From: Acidobacteria bacterium RIFCSPHIGHO2_01_FULL_67_28 | Lineage (GTDB): Bacteria > Acidobacteriota > Terriglobia > Acidiferrales > 2-02-FULL-67-57 | Direction: 5' to 3' | Assembly (NCBI GenBank): GCA_001766965.1 | Contig: MEKM01000035.1 | Coordinates: forward strand, 6,337-11,842 | DNA: 5,506 nt | In this document: positions 1 to 4,958 of the stretch, in pieces | Position numbering within the stretch: the first letter of the stretch is position 1 | How the letters are laid out: each line of letters starts with the position of its first letter | Notes under the pieces: model-generated | Told to the model about the DNA's origin: nothing | The model's database searches: none | The model's input: the letters and a program-made list of their open reading frames with translations, nothing else | Translations under genes and position numbers: made by a program

Positions 1-600
1 GAGAAGTTCGACGTCATCATCTTCCCCGGCGACCGCGACAAGAAAGCCATCGTCGAAGGCAACACCCGCAAGTGGACCCCGGAGCAGTACAAGGGCGGCA
101 TCGGCGAGGAGGGCGTGAAGGCGCTTGAGCAGTTCGTCCGCGGCGGCGGCACGCTGGTCCTGCTCGACGGGTCGGCGGAGCTGGCGCTCGAGTCCTGGGC
201 GGTGCCGGTGAAGAACGTCCTGAAGGGCGTGAAGAGCGACGACTTCGCCTGCCCCGGCTCGCTGCTGAAGGTTCTCGTCGACACCAACCACCCGGTGGCC
301 TACGGGATGCGCCCGGAGTCGTCGGCGATGTTCTCCGGCAGCCCGGCGTTCGATCTGGCGCCGGGGTTCAGCTACACCGACGTGAAAGTCATCGCGCGCT
401 ACCCGGCGACGAATCCCTTGCAGAGCGGCTGGATTCGCGGCGAGGAAAACCTGTTCAACCGCATCGCCGCCGCCGAAGTGCGCTACGACAAGGGCCGCAT
501 CATCCTCATCGGCTTCCGCGCGCAGTTCCGCGCCCAGCCGCACAACACCTTCAAGCTGCTGTTCAACGCGCTGCACTACGCGGCAGCGGGCAAACCATAA
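1..600 (+). CDS. C-terminal part of a secreted M14-type zinc carboxypeptidase (5' end outside window)
   Basis: The frame is open from base 1 and ends at TAA 598-600, giving 199 visible residues. The internal ATG at 115 is not the start, because the frame and the protein family both continue upstream. The visible part resembles the class I glutamine-amidotransferase-like (flavodoxin-like) domain that closes long M14 carboxypeptidases of Acidobacteriota. A strand KFDVIIFPG lies near residues 2-10. It is followed by a helix-strand unit GVKALEQFVRGGGTLVLLDG (about 38-57), an F..SPAF stretch (about 108-114), NPLQSGWIRGEE (about 138-149), and a closing GRIILIGFRAQFRAQP..TFKLLFNAL. No Cys nucleophile is seen in the visible part, so this domain is probably not an active amidotransferase. 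The zinc-binding catalytic domain would lie upstream and cannot be checked. The gene ends 48 bases before the S9 peptidase gene, so the two are probably co-transcribed. The M14 assignment rests on recalled family appearance; a stand-alone amidotransferase-like protein is the main alternative. Confidence 0.75.
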   Translation, partial: EKFDVIIFPGDRDKKAIVEGNTRKWTPEQYKGGIGEEGVKALEQFVRGGGTLVLLDGSAELALESWAVPVKNVLKGVKSDDFACPGSLLKVLVDTNHPVAYGMRPESSAMFSGSPAFDLAPGFSYTDVKVIARYPATNPLQSGWIRGEENLFNRIAAAEVRYDKGRIILIGFRAQFRAQPHNTFKLLFNALHYAAAGKP

Positions 601-604
601 GAGA

Positions 605-631
605 CGAAACTCGAAAAGCGAAACTCGAAAA
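605..631 (+). repeat. Tandem 13-bp direct repeat in the gap before the S9 gene
   Basis: CGAAACTCGAAAA occurs at 605-617 and again exactly at 619-631, a 14-bp period separated by one G. It lies in the 48-base gap between the M14 stop and the S9 start, just before the ribosome binding site GGAGGAGA (636-643). That site sits 8 bases (counted from GGAGG) ahead of ATG 649. The repeat is A-rich in an otherwise GC-rich window. I see no promoter in the gap. It may be an unstructured leader or simple sequence growth by slippage; no function is claimed. Confidence 0.75.
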
Positions 632-648
632 TCGGGGAGGAGAGAACG

Positions 649-2670
649 ATGAAAGCGATACGGCGATTGGCCTGGGTGTGGGTTGTCCTGCTGGCGGGCG
701 CGGGGCTGGCCGGGGCGAACTCGATTGACAAGATCCTGACCTACAAGTCGGTGGGCGGCGTCGAGGCTTCGCCCGACGGCCGCTGGGTGGCGTTCACGGC
801 CACGGCGGCCGACTTCGACGAGAACGCCATGAACTCCGACGTCTGGGTCATCGAGCTGCAGACGGGCCGAAGCTACCAGCTCACCCGCGGCGCCAAGCGC
901 GACAACGACCCCAAGTGGTCGCCCGACGGCAGCCGCCTGGCCTTCCTCTCCGACCGCGGCGGCAAGGTCAACCTCTGGCTGATTTCGCCGGACGGGGGCG
1001 AAGCCGAGGCCGGCACCAAGTTTGAGAAGATGAGCATCGCGAGCTACGAGTGGCTGCCGGACGGGAGCGGCTTCGTCTTCACCGCCGCCGACCCGGCGAC
1101 CCCCGAGGAAGAGAAGCGCAAGAAAGACAAGAACGACCCGATTCTCGTCGACAAGGAGTTCAAGTACGCGCGCCTCTACCAGTTCAAGCTGGGGGACAAA
1201 GAGCCGGCGAAGCTGACGAAGGAGGACTACCACGTCGCGAGCTTCAACGTATCACCCGACGGCAAGTGGGTGGCCTTCAGCGCCCAGCCCACGCCCAAGG
1301 TGCCCGACTTCCGCAAGTCGGACGTGAGGCTGCTCGAGCTTGCCACCGGAACGATCCGCAGCGTGGTGGCGCGGGCCGGCCAGGATGCCGCTCCGCGCTT
1401 CTCGCCCGACGGGCAGTGGATTGCCTTCGCCAGCTCCTCCGGGCGGGACGACTGGACGGGCAACTCGAACCTCTGGGTAGTGAAGCCGGACGGTAGCGGT
1501 CTGCGCAACCTCTCGGAGTCGTTCGATGAAAGCGTCGGCGGCTTCGGCGCCGGCGGCCACCTCTGGTCGGCCGACGGCCAGTGGATTTACTTCACCGCCG
1601 GCCAGGGCGTCTCCGACCGGCTCTTCCGGATTCAGGTGGCGAGCGGCAGGAGTGAGGCCGTGACCGACCACGACCGGATGAAGGTCTGCCACGACTACGA
1701 CTTCGGCCCTAAGGGCTCCGTGCTCCTGGCCTTGAGCGACCCGCACGCGCCGGCCGAGGTGTACCGGCTCGACGCCAACGCCGGCCTGCGGAAGCTCACG
1801 AGCGTGAACGCCAGCTTCGAGAACACGGCGCCGACGACCGAGCTCCTGCGCTACCGCTCGCCCGACGGCTTCGACCTCGAAGGGCTGGTCGTCAAGCCGA
1901 GGAACTACGAGAAGGGCAAGCGCTACCCGCTGCTCGTCATCGTCCACGGCGGCCCGGCGGGCGTCTTCAACTACGCCTTCACGCCGCGCCGCGGCGCCTA
2001 TCCCGTCCACGCCTTCGCCGAGCAGGGGTACGTCATTTTCCTGCCCAACCCGCGCGGCAGCGGCAACTACGGCGAGAAGTTCCGCCAGGCCAACATCAAG
2101 GACTGGGGCTACGGCGACTACCGCGACATCATGCAGGGCGTGGACGAGCTGATCAAACAGGGCGTGGCCGACCCAGAGCGCATGGGCGAGATGGGCTGGA
2201 GCTACGGCGGCTACATGACTTCGTGGATCGTTACGCAGACCGACCGCTTCAAGGCGGTCTCGATGGGCGCGGGCCTGTCGAACCTCATCAGCATGTACGG
2301 CGTCACCGACATCCCCGAGTTCAGCGAAGCCTACTTCGGCGGGCCGCCCTGGGAGGACATGCAGGGCTACCTGCGCTCTTCGGCCATGAACTTCGTCCAG
2401 AACGCCAAGACCCCCACGCTCATCCAGCACGGGCAGGAGGACCGCCGCGTGCCCATTTCGCAGGGGGAGGAGTTCTACCGGGCGCTCACGGCGCGGGGCG
2501 TGCCGGTGGAGATGGTCGTCTACCCGCGGCAGCCGCACGGCATCCAGGAGCCGCGGCTCATCAAGGACTCCCTCGAGCGCAACCTCGCCTGGTTCAACAA
2601 GTGGGTGCTCGGCCTCGAGCCCCCGGTGGAAAAGAAGGAAGAGAAGAAGCCCGAGGAGAAGAAAGACTAG
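649..2670 (+). CDS. Secreted S9 family serine peptidase (prolyl oligopeptidase / acylaminoacyl-peptidase type)
   Basis: A 673-residue protein, complete. The start is fixed by a strong GGAGGAGA site (636-643) and a signal peptide immediately after it: basic MKAIRR, a hydrophobic core at 7-20, and a likely AGA cleavage site at 21-23. Residues about 30-395 form a TolB/PD40-type beta-propeller with repeated SPDG-W..F motifs near 41, 91, 136, 202, 252 and 307. Residues about 400-655 form the alpha/beta-hydrolase domain: oxyanion-region HGGP at 433-436, NPRGSGNYG at 467-475, and nucleophile elbow GWSYGGY with Ser518. The acid is Asp598 in GQEDRRVP and the base His630 in QPHG. All three catalytic residues are present, so an active exported peptidase cleaving short peptides is expected; the exact specificity (dipeptidyl, acylaminoacyl or prolyl) cannot be read. 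A Lys/Glu-rich tail (657-673) follows the last helix. The gene probably forms an operon with the upstream M14 protein. Length is normal for the family. Confidence 0.95.
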   Translation: MKAIRRLAWVWVVLLAGAGLAGANSIDKILTYKSVGGVEASPDGRWVAFTATAADFDENAMNSDVWVIELQTGRSYQLTRGAKRDNDPKWSPDGSRLAFLSDRGGKVNLWLISPDGGEAEAGTKFEKMSIASYEWLPDGSGFVFTAADPATPEEEKRKKDKNDPILVDKEFKYARLYQFKLGDKEPAKLTKEDYHVASFNVSPDGKWVAFSAQPTPKVPDFRKSDVRLLELATGTIRSVVARAGQDAAPRFSPDGQWIAFASSSGRDDWTGNSNLWVVKPDGSGLRNLSESFDESVGGFGAGGHLWSADGQWIYFTAGQGVSDRLFRIQVASGRSEAVTDHDRMKVCHDYDFGPKGSVLLALSDPHAPAEVYRLDANAGLRKLTSVNASFENTAPTTELLRYRSPDGFDLEGLVVKPRNYEKGKRYPLLVIVHGGPAGVFNYAFTPRRGAYPVHAFAEQGYVIFLPNPRGSGNYGEKFRQANIKDWGYGDYRDIMQGVDELIKQGVADPERMGEMGWSYGGYMTSWIVTQTDRFKAVSMGAGLSNLISMYGVTDIPEFSEAYFGGPPWEDMQGYLRSSAMNFVQNAKTPTLIQHGQEDRRVPISQGEEFYRALTARGVPVEMVVYPRQPHGIQEPRLIKDSLERNLAWFNKWVLGLEPPVEKKEEKKPEEKKD

Positions 2671-2674
2671 CTCA

Positions 2675-2698
2675 GCCCACAGGCCCCGGCCTGTGGGC
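2675..2698. repeat. Perfect 11-bp hairpin just after the S9 stop codon
   Basis: GCCCACAGGCC (2675-2685) is matched by its exact complement GGCCTGTGGGC (2688-2698), with two bases between. An outer pair CTCAGC (2671-2676) and GCTGAG (2705-2710) surrounds it. It begins only a few bases after the TAG at 2668-2670, so it could stop transcription or protect the 3' end of the S9 mRNA. There is no T-run after it, so it is not a classical intrinsic terminator. It is the first of three hairpin modules in this gap. Confidence 0.8.
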
Positions 2699-2726
2699 CC
2701 AGCGGCTGAGGCCACCGGGCTGAGCA
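2698..2726 (+). repeat. Module Y, copy 1 (imperfect hairpin repeat)
   Basis: This 29-base stretch matches 4378-4406 at 24 of 29 positions when laid side by side. It can form a stem between 2698-2706 and 2711-2719 with a TGAG loop, but with two A.C mismatches. The second copy has a perfect 9-bp stem. Both copies run on into CTGA(G/A)CA. The shared sequence outside the stem shows it is a true repeat rather than two unrelated palindromes. Confidence 0.7.
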
Positions 2727-2740
2727 TCCTCTTAGTTGGT

Positions 2741-2766
2741 AGTGGGGCAGACATTCCTGTCTGCCA
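2741..2766 (+). repeat. Module X, copy A (CAGACATTCCTGTCTG palindrome)
   Basis: GGCAGACA (2746-2753) pairs perfectly with TGTCTGCC (2758-2765) around a TTCC loop and is preceded by AGTGG. The same module recurs at 4275-4300 on the minus strand and at 4353-4379 on the plus strand. It lies 10 bases before the -35 box of the downstream gene's promoter. Confidence 0.85.
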
Positions 2767-2775
2767 TCCCTCGGC

Positions 2776-2804
2776 TTGCCTTTTGGTCGGCCGCAAGCTA
2801 GCCT
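2776..2804 (+). promoter_or_regulatory. Putative sigma-70-type promoter for the DUF2238 gene
   Basis: TTGCCT (2776-2781), 17 bp, then TAGCCT (2799-2804). The expected start near 2811 gives a leader of about 57 bases before ATG 2868. The segment 2773-2805 matches the promoter-like segment 4956-4988 in front of the acyltransferase gene at 24 of 33 positions, including the whole -35 region. No transcript data; the hexamers are only a fair match to TTGACA/TATAAT. Confidence 0.5.
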
Positions 2805-2867
2805 CACGCACAACTTTCGGGCGTCCCTCGCCCTGCAGCCGCGGGGCTCGGGATAAAGGGGCGAGCC

Positions 2868-3596
2868 ATGCCGGGATTCTTCCATTCGCCGCGCTATCCG
2901 CGTTTCTTGCTCGGGCTGTACGTCCTGTGGTTTCTCGCCTGGGCGTACCAGCCCTGGGTGTTCAGCGACTGGGTGCTCGAGCACTCGCTGACGGTGGTCT
3001 GGCTCGGCTTTCTTATCGCCACCCACCGGCGCTTTCCCTTTTCGAACATCTCCTACACGCTCATCTTCGTTCATTTGTGCCTGCACACCGTCGGGGCGCA
3101 CTACACCTACGCGCTCGTGCCGTATAACGACTGGACGCAAGCCGCGTTCGGGTTCCGCCTGAACGACCTCCTGGGCTTCGAGCGCAACCACTACGACCGC
3201 CTGGTGCACTTCTCCTTCGGGCTGCTGCTGGCCTATCCCGTCCGGGAAGTCTTCCTGCGTGTCGCGGGCGCGAAGGGCTTCTGGGGCTACTACCTGCCGG
3301 TGGACCTGACGATGTCGTTCAGCATGCTCTACGAGCTCATCGAGTGGGCGGCGGCCGAACTTTTCGGCGGCGAATTGGGTCAGGCGTATCTCGGGTTGCA
3401 AGGCGACGTCTGGGACGCGCACAAAGACATGGCGCTGGCGACCTGCGGGGCGATTATTTCGATGAGCGTGGTGGCCTTCATCAACTGGAAGTTCAACAAG
3501 CAATTCGGCGAAGAGATGCGCCGGAGCCTGGCCATCAAGGGCGGCCCGCTCGGCGAGCGCAAGCTGGCGGAGATGATGAAAGAGAGGGACCAATAG
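2868..3596 (+). CDS. DUF2238 family (YjdF-like) inner-membrane protein
   Basis: A 242-residue polytopic membrane protein, complete. The start at 2868 is supported by an AGGGG ribosome-binding sequence (2857-2861) about six bases upstream. About six hydrophobic segments can be seen, near residues 12-30, 38-52, 60-77, 110-128, 140-160 and 187-206. The family signature of DUF2238 is clear: NHYDRLVHF at 107-115, SMLYELIEW at 152-160, and GDVWDAHKDM at 179-188. These are rich in His, Asp and Glu within or beside helices and could bind a metal or a polar ligand, which is inference. E. coli YjdF, about 209 residues, belongs to this family, whose function is unknown. Here a charged cytosolic tail of about 35 residues (208-242) follows the last helix. 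The gene stands alone, with a promoter-like sequence upstream and a convergent gene pair downstream. Confidence 0.9.
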   Translation: MPGFFHSPRYPRFLLGLYVLWFLAWAYQPWVFSDWVLEHSLTVVWLGFLIATHRRFPFSNISYTLIFVHLCLHTVGAHYTYALVPYNDWTQAAFGFRLNDLLGFERNHYDRLVHFSFGLLLAYPVREVFLRVAGAKGFWGYYLPVDLTMSFSMLYELIEWAAAELFGGELGQAYLGLQGDVWDAHKDMALATCGAIISMSVVAFINWKFNKQFGEEMRRSLAIKGGPLGERKLAEMMKERDQ

Positions 3597-3617
3597 GCAA
3601 GTTGGTTAGGGGAGAAT

Positions 3618-3645
3618 GCAGATTCCTCGCTTCGCTCGGAATGAC
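3618..3645. repeat. Interspersed-repeat-like sequence after the DUF2238 gene
   Basis: The stretch has ATTCC (3622-3626) and GGAAT (3638-3642) around a CTTCG-containing centre. From memory, this ATTCCTCGCTTCGCTCGGAAT type of sequence is repeated many times between genes in several Acidobacteriota-like genomes; I cannot confirm this here. GCATTCCTCG at 3749-3758 in the neighbouring cloverleaf is related. It probably lies in the 3' untranslated region of the DUF2238 gene. Confidence 0.5.
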
Positions 3646-3651
3646 AGAACG

Positions 3652-3768
3652 CTCAGGCGGAGTAGCGGCGACGAAGCCGCCGTTGCTTCGTCGTCGGTTT
3701 TTCGAAAGCCGACGAGGAATGCTGGCCCCGCCGGGCGGGGCCAAAACTGCATTCCTCGCCGCTACTTT
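3652..3768. mobile_element. Cloverleaf-forming non-coding element flanked by an 8-bp direct repeat (possible MITE-like insertion)
   Basis: Bases 3661-3766 fold into four abutting stems. The closing stem AGTAGCGG (3661-3668) pairs with CCGCTACT (3759-3766). Hairpin I is CGACGAAGC (3669-3677) with GCTTCGTCG (3685-3693). Hairpin II is 3694-3701 with 3705-3712, 8 bp with one G.T and a TCG loop. Hairpin III is CGAGGAATGC (3713-3722) with GCATTCCTCG (3749-3758), carrying an inner stem GGCCCCGC (3724-3731) with GCGGGGCC (3735-3742). No base is left unpaired between stems. ACAGAACG occurs on both sides, at 3644-3651 and 3769-3776, as a target duplication would. There is no ORF of its own, so any movement would need a transposase from elsewhere. 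Lying between converging genes, it might also act as a two-way transcription barrier. The structure is seen directly; mobility is inferred. Confidence 0.55.
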
Positions 3769-4246
3769 ACAGAACGATGGGCGGCGAGGCGGGAGTGAAG
3801 AGCTGCTTGATGCGGGGCTGAAAGAGGTACCACACAATCAAGCCGTAGCCGATGCCGAGGAGCAACCCCAGGCCGGCGCTGCTCCAGTCGGAGCGCAGCA
3901 GGTCGATCACCAGCAGCGGGGTGAGGTAAAGAAGCCGCAGAATCGAGAGAACCAGCGTCACCCACCGCGCCCAGTTCTTCAGCTTCCACAGGCCGATCCC
4001 GAACCAGACGAAAAGCGCGGCGAAAACGAGCAAGACGCCGAGAAAGACGGGCAGGGCGCCCAACTCGTCCAATTTCGCCAGCATATCCAGAAGTTCGGCG
4101 CCCTCGGGGGGCAGGTCGGCGCCGAGGCCGCCCGCTTGCTCCGAGAGCGATTGCAGGAGCCAGAGCGTAGCGCCCACCAGGAGCAAGACGGCGGCCTCGA
4201 GCCACCAAATGACGGCGAGGATGGTGATGGCCAGCGGCCGCTTCAT
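3767..4246 (-). CDS. Small four-helix membrane protein, paralogue of the upstream gene
   Basis: A 159-residue hydrophobic protein with likely membrane segments at about 6-31, 63-86, 94-115 and 122-141. An acidic loop between the first two (about 35-62) is probably outside or periplasmic. The start is supported by alignment with its neighbour: MKRPLAITILAV here against MDRPTGVTILAV there. Both also share GxGxWKLKNWAR (83-94 here) after helix 2 and WYL..P..K (139-147) at the end. No domain of known function is recognised. No Shine-Dalgarno sequence precedes ATG 4246; a promoter-like pair ends only 9 bases upstream, so the mRNA may be leaderless. The stop TAA (3769-3767) takes its last two bases from the right end of the cloverleaf element, so the natural C-terminus may have been altered by insertion. 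It could also be reached by read-through from the upstream paralogue. Confidence 0.85.
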   Translation of the reverse strand: MKRPLAITILAVIWWLEAAVLLLVGATLWLLQSLSEQAGGLGADLPPEGAELLDMLAKLDELGALPVFLGVLLVFAALFVWFGIGLWKLKNWARWVTLVLSILRLLYLTPLLVIDLLRSDWSSAGLGLLLGIGYGLIVWYLFQPRIKQLFTPASPPIVL

Positions 4247-4255
4247 CGGGGGCGA

Positions 4256-4284
4256 AAGCTATCACGCCGCGGGGCGGCAGACAA
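4256..4284 (-). promoter_or_regulatory. Putative promoter for the 159-residue membrane protein, -35 inside a palindromic repeat
   Basis: Read on the minus strand: TTGTCT (4284-4279), 17 bp, TAGCTT (4261-4256), with TGA directly before the -10, fitting an extended TGn -10. Only 9 bases lie between the -10 and ATG 4246, predicting a leader of a few bases at most. The -35 is part of module X copy B, where T replaces the C found in the other two copies and so makes TTG instead of CTG. Confidence 0.5.
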
Positions 4285-4300
4285 GAATGTCTGCCCCACT
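4275..4300 (-). repeat. Module X, copy B (minus orientation)
   Basis: GGCAGACA (4276-4283) pairs with TGTCTGCC (4288-4295) around an AGAA loop. Read on the minus strand it begins AGTGGGGCAGACATTC exactly as copy A does, then differs by T for C in the loop. It stands head to head with copy C 52 bases away: 4280-4300 is complementary to 4353-4373 at 19 of 21 positions. Confidence 0.85.
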
Positions 4301-4352
4301 GGAACTCTTGCTGGCGGGTATCGCCTCAAGACTCCTGCTGCGCCCCCAAGGC

Positions 4353-4379
4353 AGTGGGACAGACATTCCTGTCTGTCCC
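4353..4379 (+). repeat. Module X, copy C (longest stem)
   Basis: GGGACAGACA (4356-4365) pairs perfectly with TGTCTGTCCC (4370-4379) around TTCC, a 10-bp stem. Compared with copy A, the G-C pair 2747/2764 is replaced by A-T at 4359/4376, a compensated change that keeps the stem. It lies between the two minus-strand paralogues together with copy B and module Y copy 2. The 52 bases between B and C (4301-4352) show nothing I can name. Confidence 0.85.
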
Positions 4380-4406
4380 CGGCGGCGGAAGCCGCCGGGC
4401 TGAACA
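4378..4406 (+). repeat. Module Y, copy 2 (perfect 9-bp hairpin, GGAA loop)
   Basis: CCCGGCGGC (4378-4386) pairs with GCCGCCGGG (4391-4399) around GGAA, which fits the stable GNRA tetraloop class on this strand. It abuts, and shares two bases with, module X copy C. On the minus strand it follows the stop of the upstream paralogue (4417-4419) by about 10-20 bases, so it could stabilise or partly end that transcript. There is no T-run. Confidence 0.75.
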
Positions 4407-4416
4407 AGGGCGGAGC

Positions 4417-4857
4417 CTAGCCGACGCCGAAGGCTTCCTTCACATGCGGCCGCAGCAGATACCAGATGATCCAGGCGTAGATGAGCAGGAACACGAGGTT
4501 GAAGCCTGCGCTGATCATTTGGCCGGCCATGGCCGCGATGGCAACGCCTGCGAGCGCTCCCAGGGCCCCCAGGGCGCAGAGCACTATGGTGATGATGCGC
4601 GCCCAGTTCTTCAACTTCCACATGCCCCAGCCCAGGAGGATGGCGATGAGGGCGAAGATCAGCAAGATCACGCCCGCCACCACGCCCAGTCCCATCAGCA
4701 TGCCCATGGCGCCGGCGCTGCCTTCTCCGCCGGCCTGGCCCATCATCCCGCCGAGAAGCCCCATGCCGAGCATGAAGCCCAGCGCGAGGAGGATGTAGAA
4801 GGCCGCGCCGATAAAGTTCAACACCGCGAGAATTGTGACCCCGGTAGGTCTGTCCAT
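4417..4857 (-). CDS. Small four-helix membrane protein, first gene of the paralogous pair
   Basis: A 146-residue, Gly/Ala/Met-rich hydrophobic protein with likely helices at about 7-30, 53-77, 87-109 and 116-134. The segment 28-50 is a flexible Gly/Met-rich loop. The start is well supported: GGAGGTGA lies on the minus strand at 4868-4861, six bases from GGAGG to ATG 4857, and a promoter-like pair lies about 49 bases upstream. It shares with the downstream gene the RP..(V/I)TILAV start, GWGMWKLKNWAR (76-87), and IWYLLRPHVKEAF (131-143). The last is basic and probably cytosolic. I recognise this as a kind of small membrane protein common in Acidobacteriota-like genomes but know no function. Its promoter faces that of the acyltransferase gene across a 140-base divergent gap. 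Confidence 0.88.
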   Translation of the reverse strand: MDRPTGVTILAVLNFIGAAFYILLALGFMLGMGLLGGMMGQAGGEGSAGAMGMLMGLGVVAGVILLIFALIAILLGWGMWKLKNWARIITIVLCALGALGALAGVAIAAMAGQMISAGFNLVFLLIYAWIIWYLLRPHVKEAFGVG

Positions 4858-4905
4858 GTGTCACCTCCGCGCTTCCACGCGCCGAGTGGGTGAGTCGTTG
4901 CCTGC

Positions 4906-4934
4906 ACCCTACGCCCGCGCGCGTCCCGCGTCAA
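4906..4934 (-). promoter_or_regulatory. Putative sigma-70-type promoter for the 146-residue membrane protein
   Basis: Read on the minus strand: TTGACG (4934-4929), 17 bp, TAGGGT (4911-4906). The expected start near 4899 gives a leader of about 40 bases that contains GGAGGTGA. This is the best -35 match in the window, at five of six bases to TTGACA. It stands back to back with the plus-strand promoter, 24 bp between the two -35 boxes, so the pair could be co-regulated. Confidence 0.55.
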
Positions 4935-4958
4935 GCGGCTCGCCGGTCCGAGGCGGGC

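Noticed and set aside
115..600. ATG at 115 as the start of a separate 161-residue protein
   Set aside because: The same frame is open to base 1 and the upstream residues (KFDVIIFPG and the following helix) belong to the same domain; no ribosome binding site precedes 115.
2675..2698. Hairpin after the S9 gene as a Rho-independent terminator
   Set aside because: The stem is strong but no T-run follows, so I list it as a repeat hairpin with possible 3'-end function only.
1252..2811. 519-codon open frame on the minus strand across the S9 gene
   Set aside because: It is antisense to a protein with a complete catalytic triad and signal peptide. Its translation is Arg/Ala/Val/His-rich low-complexity sequence with no motif, as expected for a mirror frame of GC-rich coding DNA.
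2667..3593. 308-codon open frame on the minus strand across the DUF2238 gene
   Set aside because: The plus-strand DUF2238 motifs and membrane helices are clear; the antisense product is compositionally odd and has no recognisable domain.
3661..3766. Cloverleaf considered as a tRNA or other standard RNA gene
   Set aside because: Arm lengths, loop sizes and the absence of the T-loop GTTCRANNC, D-loop GG and a 3' discriminator region do not fit any tRNA; the match is in branch number only.
2741..4406. Module X and Y copies considered as a CRISPR array
   Set aside because: The copies are palindromic, few, in both orientations and irregularly spaced, with no unique spacers of constant length and no cas genes.
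3344..4420. 358-codon plus-strand open frame across the cloverleaf and the 159-residue gene
   Set aside because: It runs through repeats and antisense to a membrane protein confirmed by its paralogue; the product is polar low-complexity sequence.
4262..4864. 200-codon minus-strand frame overlapping the 146-residue gene
   Set aside because: It is a shifted frame of the real gene, full of Arg/His/Gly, with no helices. The 146-residue frame has the ribosome binding site and the conserved motifs.
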